Shown here one piece after another: positions 1 to 7,780 of a stretch of DNA of 64,000 bases. Every line of letters begins with the position of its first letter. Position 1 is the first letter of the stretch. The stretch is from an uncultured Acetobacteraceae bacterium (GTDB taxonomy: Bacteria; Pseudomonadota; Alphaproteobacteria; Acetobacterales; Acetobacteraceae). The notes below the pieces were generated by a model that saw nothing but the letters and a program-made list of their open reading frames with translations, ran no database searches and was not told the origin of the DNA. The translations under genes were made by a program, and so were the position numbers. The DNA lies in NCBI GenBank assembly GCA_943912335.1, contig CALTUD010000017.1:1-64000 (forward strand), given 5' to 3'.

Positions 1-263
1 ACCCGACCACGGGCGGCGTCACCGCCTCCTTCGCCATGCTGGGCGATATCCAGATCGCCGAGCCGAACGCGCTGATCGGCTTCGCTGGGCCGCGCGTGAT
101 CGAGCAGACGGTGCGCGAAACGCTGCCGGACGGGTTCCAGCGCTCCGAGTTCCTGCAGGAGCACGGGATGCTGGATATGGTGGTGGCGCGGAAGGACATG
201 CGCGAGACGCTGGGGCGGATCATCGGGCTGCTCGGGCGTCAGCCGGTGGCGGATGCGGCCTGA
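1..263 (+). CDS. accD: Acetyl-CoA carboxylase carboxyltransferase beta subunit, C-terminal end (partial)
   Basis: The window opens inside this gene; its last 86 codons and TGA are visible, read from base 3. Residues such as PTTGGVTASFAMLGD and GFAGPRVIEQT are the conserved C-terminal crotonase-fold part of AccD, the subunit that with AccA moves the carboxyl group from biotin to acetyl-CoA to make malonyl-CoA for fatty acid synthesis. The N-terminal zinc ribbon lies outside the window. It is followed on the same strand by folC; accD-folC is a common order in Proteobacteria and supports the call. Confidence 0.95.
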   Translation, partial: PTTGGVTASFAMLGDIQIAEPNALIGFAGPRVIEQTVRETLPDGFQRSEFLQEHGMLDMVVARKDMRETLGRIIGLLGRQPVADAA

Positions 264-265
264 GA

Positions 266-345
266 CCGGGGGCGCTGCCCCTGGACACCAATCGTTAGGG
301 TCCAGGGACGACTGTCCCTGGCGGGTCCAGGGCGGAGCCCTGGCG
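266..345. repeat. REP-like tandem palindromes between accD and folC
   Basis: Consecutive short palindromes built on CCAGGG/CCCTGG fill the accD-folC gap: CCAGGGAC paired with GTCCCTGG around 4 nt, then CCAGGGC paired with GCCCTGG around 3 nt, preceded by a related GGGGGC/GCCCCTGG unit. The tandem arrangement in a gap resembles bacterial REP/BIME elements; the folC GTG start lies directly after it. No second copy was noticed in this window, so its repetitive nature is inferred. Confidence 0.5.
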
Positions 346-347
346 CA

Positions 348-1637
348 GTGACCCCCGAATTCACAGGCCGCCCCGGCGCCATCCTCCAGCGCCTGCAACG
401 CCTCTACCCCTCCCTGATCGACCTCAGCCTCGGCCGTCTCGAAACCCTGCTGGCCAAACTCGGCCATCCCGAGCGCCGCCTGCCGCCCGTGATCCATGTC
501 GCGGGCACCAACGGCAAAGGCTCCACCTGCGCCAACGCGCGCGCGATCGCCGAGGCGGCGGGCTGGCGCGTGCACGCCACAACATCGCCGCATCTGGTGG
601 ACGTGGTGGAACGCTTCCGCGTGGCCGGAACGCTGGTCTCCGAGCCGGTGCTGAGCGAGACCCTGGAACGGATCGAGCGCATCAACGACGGCGCGCCGAT
701 CACCGTGTTCGAGGTGCTCACCGCCTGCGCCTTCCTGTTGTTCGCGGAACACCCGGCCGAGCTGGCGGTGATCGAGGTCGGCCTCGGCGGACGGTTCGAC
801 GCCACCAACGTGCTGGCGAACCCCGCCGCGTGCGCCATCACCGCCCTGTCGATGGATCACGAGGCCTTCCTGGGCGACACGCTCGGCAAGATCGCCGGCG
901 AAAAGGCGGGGATCATCAAGCCTGGCCGCCCGGTGGTCACGGGACGGCAGCCGCCCGAAGCCCTGGCGGTGATCGAAGCGGAAGCCGCGCGCCTCGGCGC
1001 CCCGCTCTGGCGGCGCGACCGCGACTGGTTCGTCGAACAGACAGGGGACGGCACGCTGCTGTATCGCGACGCGCGCGGCACGCTGGCGCTCCCTGCGCCC
1101 GCCCTGCCCGGCCCGCATCAGATCGACAATGCCGGCCTCGCCGTCGCCGCCCTGCGCGCGTCCGGCCTCGACCTGCCGGACGCCGCCTTCTCCGGAATCG
1201 CCCACACGCGCTGGCCGGCCCGGCTGCAACGCCTCGACGGCGCGCTGGCGGACCGTCTCGGCCCGGGCTGGGAACTCTGGCTCGATGGCGGCCACAATCC
1301 GGGTGCGGGCGCGGTCCTGGCGCAAAGCCTCGCCGCCTGGAATGACCGCCCGCTGCACATCCTGGTCGGCATGAAACAGACCAAGGACCCGGCCGGCTTC
1401 CTCCGCCCGCTGCTGCCGCTCGCCACCACCCTGCACGCCGTCGCCGAACCCGATCAGCACATGGCGATGCCGGTGGAACAGATCGTCGCCGCGTCCGACG
1501 GCCAGGCCCATCCCGGCCCCACCCTCGCCGAAACGCTCGACCGGCTTCGCACCGAACCACCCGGCCGCGTCTTGATCTGCGGCAGCCTTTACCTGGCCGG
1601 CGTCGTGCTCAAGCAGGATGGCTGGGTGCCGAGTTGA
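348..1637 (+). CDS. folC: Bifunctional dihydrofolate synthase / folylpolyglutamate synthase
   Basis: This 429-residue protein is a Mur-ligase-family enzyme that adds glutamate to dihydropteroate and then to tetrahydrofolates, with ATP, in the cytoplasm. Visible motifs are the P-loop GTNGKGST at residues 53-60, the following TTSPHLV substrate region, GLGGRFDATNV near 150 and DGGHNPGA near 313 in the C-terminal domain. The length matches the family. The start is GTG at 348, directly behind the palindromic repeat. It sits behind accD on the same strand. The stop is followed by copy 1 of the A+T-rich dispersed element, which may end transcription. Confidence 0.95.
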   Translation: MTPEFTGRPGAILQRLQRLYPSLIDLSLGRLETLLAKLGHPERRLPPVIHVAGTNGKGSTCANARAIAEAAGWRVHATTSPHLVDVVERFRVAGTLVSEPVLSETLERIERINDGAPITVFEVLTACAFLLFAEHPAELAVIEVGLGGRFDATNVLANPAACAITALSMDHEAFLGDTLGKIAGEKAGIIKPGRPVVTGRQPPEALAVIEAEAARLGAPLWRRDRDWFVEQTGDGTLLYRDARGTLALPAPALPGPHQIDNAGLAVAALRASGLDLPDAAFSGIAHTRWPARLQRLDGALADRLGPGWELWLDGGHNPGAGAVLAQSLAAWNDRPLHILVGMKQTKDPAGFLRPLLPLATTLHAVAEPDQHMAMPVEQIVAASDGQAHPGPTLAETLDRLRTEPPGRVLICGSLYLAGVVLKQDGWVPS

Positions 1638-1671
1638 GTATGTATGGCGTTATGACAAAGGCAGCGAAGAT

Positions 1672-1788
1672 CTTCTTTTTCTGAAAAAAAGAAGCAAAAA
1701 GACTTTTGTCGGTTTAGATTACGAGTATTCCGACGCGCACATAATACTGCGGACAGAATTTCTTTGGTTCTTTCTTTCAAGAAAGAAC
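1672..1788 (-). repeat. Dispersed A+T-rich three-hairpin element, copy 1 (inverted)
   Basis: This is copy 1 of an element also found at 15152-15270 and 16945-17064, here in the opposite orientation. Its ends are CTTCTTTTTCT/AGAAAAAGAAG-type and GTTCTTTCTT/AAGAAAGAAC palindromes, joined by arms containing CAAAAAGACTTTTGTC and GACAGAATTTCTTTGG that match the other copies after reverse complementing. The centre carries AGTATT (1724-1729) paired with AATACT (1743-1748). It occupies the 319-bp gap after folC. The rest of that gap (1789-1956) shows only a likely leader and an AAGGACGAG ribosome-binding region before the next gene. Confidence 0.8.
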
Positions 1789-1956
1789 GCTTCTCCCGGC
1801 AAGCCCGATGGTACCCGGGCGTCGTTCCGACATGGAAAACCGCTACGAGGACCGCGCCACTCTGGGCGGTAAGCCGTCGAAAAGGTTTCCCGCGACAAAC
1901 GGTGTCTGTAGGGTTGGCGTTGCCAAAATCGGCAGCGGCGAACAAGGACGAGAACC

Positions 1957-2901
1957 ATGCGCAAGGTGATCTTCGATACCGATCCCGGCGTGGACGACGC
2001 CATGGCGCTGGCCTTCCTGTGTCGCAGGCCGGAGCTGGAGCTGATCGGCGTCACCACCGTGCACGGCAATGCCGATATCGACACCGTCACCCGCAACGCC
2101 CTGTTCCTGAAGGACAGGCTCGGCTTCTCCGCCCCCGTCGCCCAGGGTTCGGGCGTCACCTTTCTGAACCGTCGCGGCAACACCGCCACCCATGTGCATG
2201 GCGACAACGCCCTGGGCGGCATTCCCATCGACGCGCCGCGCGCCACTCTGGACGGTCGCCGCGGCCATCGCATGATCATCGATCTGGTGCGCGCGCATCC
2301 GAACGAGGTGACCATCATCGCCGTCGGCCCGCTCACCAACCTGGCCCGCACGCTCGACAAGGACCCCGAGATCGCCCGTCTGGTGCAGGGCGTCGTGGTG
2401 ATGGGCGGCGCGTTCGGATCGCACGGCAACACCGGCAACGTGTCGCCCGTGGCCGAAGCCAACGTCCATAACGACCCCGAAGCCGCCGACGCCGTGTTCA
2501 CCGCCCCCTGGCCGGTGACGATCATCGGCCTCGACGTGACGCAGCGCGTGGTGATGGACGCCGCCTTCCTGCGCACGCTGGGCGAGCGTGGCGAAATCGG
2601 CCGTCTGCTGCACGATGTTTCGCGTTTCTACCATGGCTTCCACCAGCGCTCGCGCCGGCTGGACGGCATCTTCGCCCATGACAGCCTGGCCGTGCTGTAT
2701 GCGGTGCGGCCGGATCTGTTCACGCTGCGCCATGGCCCGGTGCGGGTGGTCTGCGGCGGCATCGCCTCGGGCCAGACCATCCAGAAGCCGGAGGATTCGC
2801 CGTTCCCGATCGGCGCCTGGGACCCGCACCCGTCCCAGTCGGTCGCGGTCGATGTCGACGTGGAGGCGGCTCTGCGCTTCTACGCGGACAGCTTCGCCTG
2901 A
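1957..2901 (+). CDS. Inosine/uridine-preferring nucleoside hydrolase family protein
   Basis: This 314-residue protein hydrolyses ribonucleosides to base and ribose, judged by family. The calcium-binding signature DTDPGVDDAMAL is at residues 7-18, with VVVMGGAFG near 150, an N-rich loop (EANVHNDPEAADAVF) near 170 and HD at 241-242, all typical of the RihA/B/C fold. No signal peptide is seen, so it should be cytoplasmic. The start follows AAGGACGAG at good spacing. It is convergent with the next gene. The exact base preference (purine or pyrimidine) cannot be told from the sequence. Confidence 0.9.
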   Translation: MRKVIFDTDPGVDDAMALAFLCRRPELELIGVTTVHGNADIDTVTRNALFLKDRLGFSAPVAQGSGVTFLNRRGNTATHVHGDNALGGIPIDAPRATLDGRRGHRMIIDLVRAHPNEVTIIAVGPLTNLARTLDKDPEIARLVQGVVVMGGAFGSHGNTGNVSPVAEANVHNDPEAADAVFTAPWPVTIIGLDVTQRVVMDAAFLRTLGERGEIGRLLHDVSRFYHGFHQRSRRLDGIFAHDSLAVLYAVRPDLFTLRHGPVRVVCGGIASGQTIQKPEDSPFPIGAWDPHPSQSVAVDVDVEAALRFYADSFA

Positions 2902-2923
2902 GGATTAAATTACACGCTGCAAC

Positions 2924-3796
2924 TTAATCGGCCTCGGCGGCGAGCAGGAACGAGGCCGGGTGGGGTCCGGGGCGCAGGAACGGCTCCACCGCGATCCGCT
3001 TCAGCCGCAGCACCGCGATCCCGGCGGGGCTGAAATCCGGGTCCTCGGCCAGGGCGGCCAATTGCGGCAGCACGGCCGGGCGGTCGGAGAGCAGCAGCGT
3101 TTCGCCCGCCTCGATCGGCAGGCCGTCACGCAGCGCGTCCTGCGCGCCGTCGCGGTCTGTGAGCCAGTAGAGCCAGGAATCCGGGCGCTCGTTGGGGCGG
3201 AAGGAGCGCGGATCGACGCGTTGCAGCAGGATCTCGTCCGGAAGGAGGGACGCGCGGACGGGTTCCGGCGCCGGCGGTTCCGGTGGGTGCGTTTCGACCG
3301 CCGGCGCGGCGGGTTCGGGCGTTTCGGGTGACGCGTCCGGGATGGCCGGTTCGGGGGACCGGCGTTTCCGGGCGTTTCTGGCCGGTTTTTCCCCCTCGGT
3401 GGCGGCAACCGGTGTCGGTTCGGGGGCGCCTCCAAAAAGGTCGGCGAGCGGCAGGGCGGCGCGTCGGGCGCGCTTGACGGAAGCCGGGCGTGGGGTCGGG
3501 TTCTCACCGCGCGGCATGTCGAGCGGCAGGGACGGCTCGATCACGCCTCGGTCGGAGCCTGGCGACCGGACCGGGCTGCCGCGTGACACGGCAGGCCCTG
3601 ACGGGCCCTGATCGAAACCGGCTGTCCGGGACGAAGGACGCTCCGGCCGTGCCGGCTCGAGCGCGTCCGTGCCGGAGCCGTGGGGCTGGACCGGGTCCGG
3701 CTGCGGCCGGGATGGTTCCGGCTTGCCCCTTCCGGAACCGTCCGCCTGTGACCGGTCGCGCGGGTTCGGGAGGGGGGCCGGATCGTGCTGGGGCAC
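2924..3796 (-). CDS. Proline-rich hypothetical protein with conserved C-terminal domain, downstream of zur
   Basis: I do not recognise this 290-residue protein. Residues 1 to about 175 are low complexity, rich in Pro, Arg, Glu and Ser (disordered linker). The last 110 residues look folded: LLQRVDPRSFRPNERPD, WLYWLTDRDGAQDAL, GLPIEAGETLLLSDR and a tail IAVLRLKRIAVEPFL. The pattern 'WLTD...AL.dGLP...TLLLSDR' is faintly like small ADP-ribosyl/KptA-type domains, but that is speculation. The chosen start is GTG at 3796, 7 nt after the zur stop, so the two are probably co-transcribed; a start further in is possible because the N-terminus is disordered. It could matter for zinc physiology through its position only. 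Confidence 0.6.
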   Translation of the reverse strand: MPQHDPAPLPNPRDRSQADGSGRGKPEPSRPQPDPVQPHGSGTDALEPARPERPSSRTAGFDQGPSGPAVSRGSPVRSPGSDRGVIEPSLPLDMPRGENPTPRPASVKRARRAALPLADLFGGAPEPTPVAATEGEKPARNARKRRSPEPAIPDASPETPEPAAPAVETHPPEPPAPEPVRASLLPDEILLQRVDPRSFRPNERPDSWLYWLTDRDGAQDALRDGLPIEAGETLLLSDRPAVLPQLAALAEDPDFSPAGIAVLRLKRIAVEPFLRPGPHPASFLLAAEAD

Positions 3797-3803
3797 GGCC
3801 GGT

Positions 3804-4334
3804 TCAGCCGGGCGCCTGGGCCTGTCCGGCGCTGTCCGCCTGGGCGACGCAATTGGCGCAGAGACCTTCCAGCTCGATGGTGGAGCGGCGGGGCACGAAG
3901 CCGTGTCGTGCCGCGGCGGCTTCCAGCGCTTCGGCGATGCGCGGCTCGTCGATCTCCACCGTGCGCTGGCAGCGGGAGCAGATCAGGAACTGCACCTTGT
4001 GGTCGTGATGGGCGTGGTCGTGGCCGTGATCGTCCTGCACGCAGCCGACGAAGGCGCTGAGGCGCTCGACCTTGTGGATCAGCCCTTGTTCCTGGAGGAA
4101 GTCGAGCGCGCGATACACGGTGGGCGGGGCGGCGCCCTTGTGCGACTGGCGCAGCCTGTCGAGCAGATCGTAGGCGCCGACCGGGCGGTCGCTGTCCAGC
4201 ACCAGACCCAGAACATGGCGGCGTATATCGGTCAGGCGGGAGCCGTTGCGGTCGCATGTACGCGCGGCGCGGTCGAGCAGTTTGCCGGTTTCGCTGCCGA
4301 ACGTGGCTCCCATCACCGCACCGGTCCCGGCCAT
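3804..4334 (-). CDS. zur: Fur-family transcriptional repressor, zinc-responsive (Zur)
   Basis: This roughly 176-residue Fur-family protein has a winged helix (GAPPTVYRALDFLQEQGLIHKV), a His-rich metal loop (DDHGHDHAHHDHK) and two zinc-binding Cys pairs, ICSRC and LCANC. It is divergent from znuABC, with a GTTATA-G-TATAAC operator between them, so zinc rather than iron is the likely signal. When zinc-loaded it should block znuA transcription and probably its own. The ATG at 4334 is used; a second ATG at 4313 gives 169 residues and is also plausible. A frame extends further upstream but runs across the operator into znuA and is not used. Confidence 0.88.
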   Translation of the reverse strand: MAGTGAVMGATFGSETGKLLDRAARTCDRNGSRLTDIRRHVLGLVLDSDRPVGAYDLLDRLRQSHKGAAPPTVYRALDFLQEQGLIHKVERLSAFVGCVQDDHGHDHAHHDHKVQFLICSRCQRTVEIDEPRIAEALEAAAARHGFVPRRSTIELEGLCANCVAQADSAGQAQAPG

Positions 4335-4358
4335 CACGACCACCTTTCGAGTATCGAC

Positions 4359-4371
4359 GTTATAGTATAAC
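4359..4371. promoter_or_regulatory. Zur-box-like palindrome between zur and znuA
   Basis: GTTATAGTATAAC is a perfect 6-1-6 palindrome. It lies 24 nt before the zur ATG and 26 nt before the znuA ATG. Alphaproteobacterial Zur operators have a GTTATA/TATAAC core, and the position in a divergent zur-znuA promoter fits an autoregulated zinc-uptake switch. Confidence 0.75.
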
Positions 4372-4397
4372 AGAGCGGCGGAGCGGAGGACATCGTC

Positions 4398-5324
4398 ATG
4401 CGCAAACCTATCACGACAATCCCGGCCGGGTTGCTTCTGTGCTGCGCATGGTTCCTTCCGGCCGCCGCCGCTCCGCAGACCGCGGTTTCGGGCGAGCCCA
4501 TCCGCATCGTCGCCGCCGAGAACATGTGGGGCGCGCTCGCCGAGCGCCTGGGCGGGGAGCATGTGAGGGTTCAAAGCATTCTGAGCAACCCCGACCAGGA
4601 CCCGCATCTGTTCGAGGTCAGTCCCGGCGTGGCCCGGGCCATCGCCAGGGCCGACATCGTGATCCGCAACGGCATCGGCTACGACCCCTGGATGAAGGGG
4701 TTGCTGGGCGCGCGCGGCAAGGCGCCGGATGCTGTTCTGTGCGTGGCCGATCTGGCCGGTCGGCATGACGGCGACAATCCGCATCTCTGGTACGATCCGA
4801 CCGTGATGCCTTTGGTGGCGCGGGCTCTGTCCGCGCAGCTTGCCAAGGAGGACCCGGCGGATTCAGCCTTCTATGCCGAGCGCTTGAAGCAGGTCCTGGC
4901 CGCGATCGCGCCCGTGTCCGCCAAGGCCGCCGCTCTGCGGGCGCGGTTCGCGGGAACGCCGGTGACGGCCACCGAACCTGTGTTCGGCCTGATGGCGCAG
5001 GCGATGGGGCTCGACATGCGCAACCGGCGCTTCCAGCTCGCTGTGATGAACGACACCGAGCCCGCCGCCTCGGACGTGGCGGCGATGGAGACCGATCTGC
5101 GCCAGCATCGCGTGCGCCTGCTGATCACCAACAGCCAGGCCAGCGACAGCGCCGCCGACCGCCTGAAACGGATCGCGGCCGAAAGCGGCGTGCCCACCGT
5201 GGGCGTCACGGAAACCGAGCCTGCGGGAAAGAGCTACGAGGACTGGATGTTGGAACAGCTCGATGCCGTGGCGTCGGCGTTGCAGTCCGGTCCACACGGC
5301 GAGACGGCGTCGGCACGGCGGTGA
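4398..5324 (+). CDS. znuA: Zinc ABC transporter substrate-binding protein
   Basis: This 308-residue periplasmic cluster-9 metal-binding protein captures Zn(II) for the ZnuBC importer. It has a signal peptide (cut near AAAA, residues 22-25), the ligand motif DPHLFE with His70, and NPHLWYD with His129; a third site lies in the C-terminal lobe around TATEPVFGLM. The long His-rich loop of enterobacterial ZnuA is missing; only RHDGD is left before the second ligand. The stop overlaps the znuC GTG (GTGA), showing one operon znuA-znuC-znuB. A Zur box lies 26 nt upstream of its start. Confidence 0.93.
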   Translation: MRKPITTIPAGLLLCCAWFLPAAAAPQTAVSGEPIRIVAAENMWGALAERLGGEHVRVQSILSNPDQDPHLFEVSPGVARAIARADIVIRNGIGYDPWMKGLLGARGKAPDAVLCVADLAGRHDGDNPHLWYDPTVMPLVARALSAQLAKEDPADSAFYAERLKQVLAAIAPVSAKAAALRARFAGTPVTATEPVFGLMAQAMGLDMRNRRFQLAVMNDTEPAASDVAAMETDLRQHRVRLLITNSQASDSAADRLKRIAAESGVPTVGVTETEPAGKSYEDWMLEQLDAVASALQSGPHGETASARR

Positions 5325-6103
5325 CGGACGCGGTCGTCTTCGACGGGGTTCGGCTGGCTCATCCGGGCGGGCGGGTGGTCCTGTCCCGTGTCGATCTGCG
5401 AATCCGGGCGGGCGCCTTCGTTGGGCTCGTGGGCGCGAACGGCGCCGGCAAGACCACGCTGATGCGGGCCATTCTGGGTCTGGTGCCGCCGCGCGCGGGG
5501 CGCATCGACCTGTTCGGCCGGCGGGCCGTGCGGGGCAGCGCCCTGGTCGGCTACATGCCGCAGATGCGGGCGGCCCTGAGCGTGCGCCTGTCCGGACGCG
5601 CTCTGGTCGCCGCCGCGGTGAACGGGCGTCGCTGGGGCATGGCGTTGCCGACGGCCGCCTTGTCGCGCGAGGTGGACCGGGTTCTGGAGCTGGTGGGAGC
5701 GGAGGCGCTGGCGCCACGTCCGCTCGACGAACTCTCCGGCGGCGAGCGGCAGCGTCTGCTGCTGGCGCAATGCCTGATCGGCGATCCGCGCCTTCTGCTG
5801 CTGGACGAGCCTTTGAACAGCCTCGACCCGTCGCGTCAGGCGGAGCTGGTGGCGCTGGTGAGCCGTTTGCAGCGCGAGCACGGGATCACGGTCCTGTTCA
5901 GCGCGCATGAACTGAACCCGCTCCTGGGGGCGCTGGATCAGGTGCTGTATCTGGCCGGCGGCCATGCGGCCCTGGGCGGCGTGGATGCGGTGGTGACGAG
6001 CGAAAGCCTGTCGCGTCTCTATGGGGCGCCGATCGAGGTGATCCGCTCCGGCGGGCGCATCTTCGTTCTGCCCGGCGCGCCTGCTCTGGAGCGCGCGGCC
6101 TGA
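5321..6103 (+). CDS. znuC: Zinc ABC transporter ATP-binding protein
   Basis: This 260-residue ABC ATPase powers zinc import. Walker A GANGAGKTT is at residues 38-46, the signature LSGGERQRLLLAQCL and Walker B RLLLLDEPLNSLD follow in order, and the switch His lies in VLFSAHELN. It starts at GTG inside the znuA stop (GTGA) and its TGA overlaps the znuB ATG (TGATG), so translation is probably coupled. The C-terminal 50 residues (VVTSESLSRLYGAPIEV) are typical of metal-uptake ATPases. Confidence 0.93.
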   Translation: MTDAVVFDGVRLAHPGGRVVLSRVDLRIRAGAFVGLVGANGAGKTTLMRAILGLVPPRAGRIDLFGRRAVRGSALVGYMPQMRAALSVRLSGRALVAAAVNGRRWGMALPTAALSREVDRVLELVGAEALAPRPLDELSGGERQRLLLAQCLIGDPRLLLLDEPLNSLDPSRQAELVALVSRLQREHGITVLFSAHELNPLLGALDQVLYLAGGHAALGGVDAVVTSESLSRLYGAPIEVIRSGGRIFVLPGAPALERAA

Positions 6104-6954
6104 TGCTGTTCGGCCTGTTCTCCTTCGGCTTCATGATCAACGCCTTTCTGGCGGCGACCGCCGTGGCGCTGGTGGCCGGGCCGGTGGGCTATTTCCTGGT
6201 GCTGCGCCAGCAGAGCTTCGCGGGACATGCGCTGTCGCATGTGGGCTTCACCGGCGCCACCGGGGCGGTCCTGCTGGGCCTGCCGCCGCTCTGGGGATTG
6301 ATCGGCATGACGCTTCTGGCCGGTCTGGCGATGGGCTCGCTGGGCGAGCGTCTGGCAGGGCGCGACGTGGCGATCGGGCTGGTTCTGGCCTTGTCGCTCG
6401 GTCTGGGGCTGTTGTTCCTGCATTTCTTCACCGCCTATGCGGCGCAGGCGACGGCGCTTCTGTTCGGCAACGTGTTCGGCGTGGACCGTCCGACCCTGCT
6501 GACCCTCGTCGGGCTCGGCGTGGTGACGCTGGCCGGGCTGGCGGCGATCGCCCGGCCGCTGCTGTTCGCGAGCCTGCAGCCGGAACTGGCCGAGGCGCGC
6601 GGCGTGCCGGTGCGTCTGGTGTCGGTGCTGTTTCTGGGGCTGGTGGCGCTGACCACGGCGGGTTGCGCGCAGATCATCGGCGTTCTGCTGGTGTTCACGC
6701 TGATGGTGGCGCCTGCCGCCACCGCCCAGCGCCTGAGCGGGGGCATGCGCGGGCGCTGGGGGGCAGGCGTCGGGGCCGGCGTGGCACTGTCGGCCGCCCT
6801 GGCCTTGTTCCAGGCCTGGGGCGGGCTCGTTCTGGCCTACGAGACCGACTGGCCGGCCTCGTTCTGGATCACGGCCCTCAGCGGCGGGTGCTACGGGCTG
6901 GCTTTGCTGCGTCGGCCGTCTCCGCCGGGGCCAGATCCTCTTCCAGCACGATGA
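6103..6954 (+). CDS. znuB: Zinc ABC transporter permease
   Basis: This 283-residue integral membrane protein of the ABC-3 permease family has about eight hydrophobic segments. Typical family stretches are LRQQSFAGHALSHVGFTGAT near residue 35 and GCAQIIGVLLVFTLMVAPAA near 190. It forms the inner-membrane channel for ZnuA-delivered zinc. It is the last gene of the operon and its ATG overlaps the znuC stop. Its last 77 bp overlap the 3' end of the convergent DUF3126 gene. Confidence 0.93.
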   Translation: MLFGLFSFGFMINAFLAATAVALVAGPVGYFLVLRQQSFAGHALSHVGFTGATGAVLLGLPPLWGLIGMTLLAGLAMGSLGERLAGRDVAIGLVLALSLGLGLLFLHFFTAYAAQATALLFGNVFGVDRPTLLTLVGLGVVTLAGLAAIARPLLFASLQPELAEARGVPVRLVSVLFLGLVALTTAGCAQIIGVLLVFTLMVAPAATAQRLSGGMRGRWGAGVGAGVALSAALALFQAWGGLVLAYETDWPASFWITALSGGCYGLALLRRPSPPGPDPLPAR

Positions 6955-7135
6955 TGTTGATCGAGTAAGAGGTTTCGCCCTCGTCCTCATCGCGATGCAC
7001 CGTGCCGATCACCTCGGAGCCGACCGCCAGCTCCACCGTGGCGCCCTTGCGCGGCGGGGCCACCACATTGATCTTCTGGTTGTCGAGCAGCTGTCGCAGA
7101 TAGGCCTGCACGCGCGCGATATCGTTTCCGGTCAT
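6878..7135 (-). CDS. DUF3126 family small protein
   Basis: This 85-residue protein of unknown function matches the small alphaproteobacterial DUF3126 family: it begins with IARVQAYLRQLLDNQKINVV, has the conserved GSEVIGTVHRDEDEGETSYS centre and ends in a beta strand INIIVLEEDL. The acidic and lysine/arginine-rich tail (AETADAAKPARSTRR) is extra. The ATG at 7135 is the natural start; the longer frame upstream is not coding-like. Its 3' end lies inside znuB on the opposite strand, so this is a true convergent overlap of 77 bp with no terminator between the genes. Confidence 0.8.
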   Translation of the reverse strand: MTGNDIARVQAYLRQLLDNQKINVVAPPRKGATVELAVGSEVIGTVHRDEDEGETSYSINIIVLEEDLAPAETADAAKPARSTRR

Positions 7136-7419
7136 TCTGGTTTCCGATCTGTCGGGGAAGCGTTGGCGGGGTGGATAGGCCGGAAACGCGCCGGAAGGAA
7201 CCCGGGATGCGGCGATGCCGGGTCCGTCTGGCCTTGAGGGTCGGGTTCGCCGGCAAGCCGCGACGGGACCAGGCTTTCGTCGCGGCCGAGGTCGGCCTGC
7301 GTGAACCCGATGGCGGCGCTCCAACTTCGGGCGCGTTCGCGTGTTTCGTGGGGAAGGTCCGGGACGGGAACGCCGATGCGGCTTTCGTCCGGGCAGTCCA
7401 TGCGCGGGGTAAGACACCG

Positions 7420-7611
7420 ATGATCGATCTGAACACGGCGACGGCGGCGGAACTGGACGAGGTGCCGGCGCTGAAGGGGCATGGTTTCGAGATCGTGCGC
7501 TATCGCGACGATCGCGGCCGGTTTTCCAGCCTGCGGCAACTCGACGAGGTTCCGGGTCTGTGCGGCAAGACGGACGGCATCGGGGACTCGGTGTCGGTCG
7601 GGGGCGGCTGA
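7420..7611 (+). CDS. Orphan helix-hairpin-helix (ComEA-type) small protein
   Basis: This 63-residue peptide is essentially one HhH DNA-binding domain: IDLNTATAAELDEVPALKG then RGRFSSLRQLDEVPGL, the two-hairpin pattern seen at the end of ComEA and in HhH helicase/nuclease subunits. No signal peptide or membrane anchor is present, unlike ComEA. The ATG at 7420 begins the recognisable domain. The same frame stays open upstream to 7171 but that part looks like random high-GC translation. The 7136-7419 region shows nothing else convincing. Whether it works alone or is a remnant of a larger protein is unknown. Confidence 0.6.
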   Translation: MIDLNTATAAELDEVPALKGHGFEIVRYRDDRGRFSSLRQLDEVPGLCGKTDGIGDSVSVGGG

Positions 7612-7780
7612 CACCGGTTCCGGTCCGGACCGGCGGTCGTGCCGCGGGGCGATGCGCACTGTCGGTGATACTGTGTTCGACGGCGCCGCTGCACAGGCCT
7701 GACAAGGTCGTCCCGAATGGGTGGCGCGATGTCGACAAGGATTAAGCGTCCGGAATGACGCCGAACCCGGATCTGTGCGT

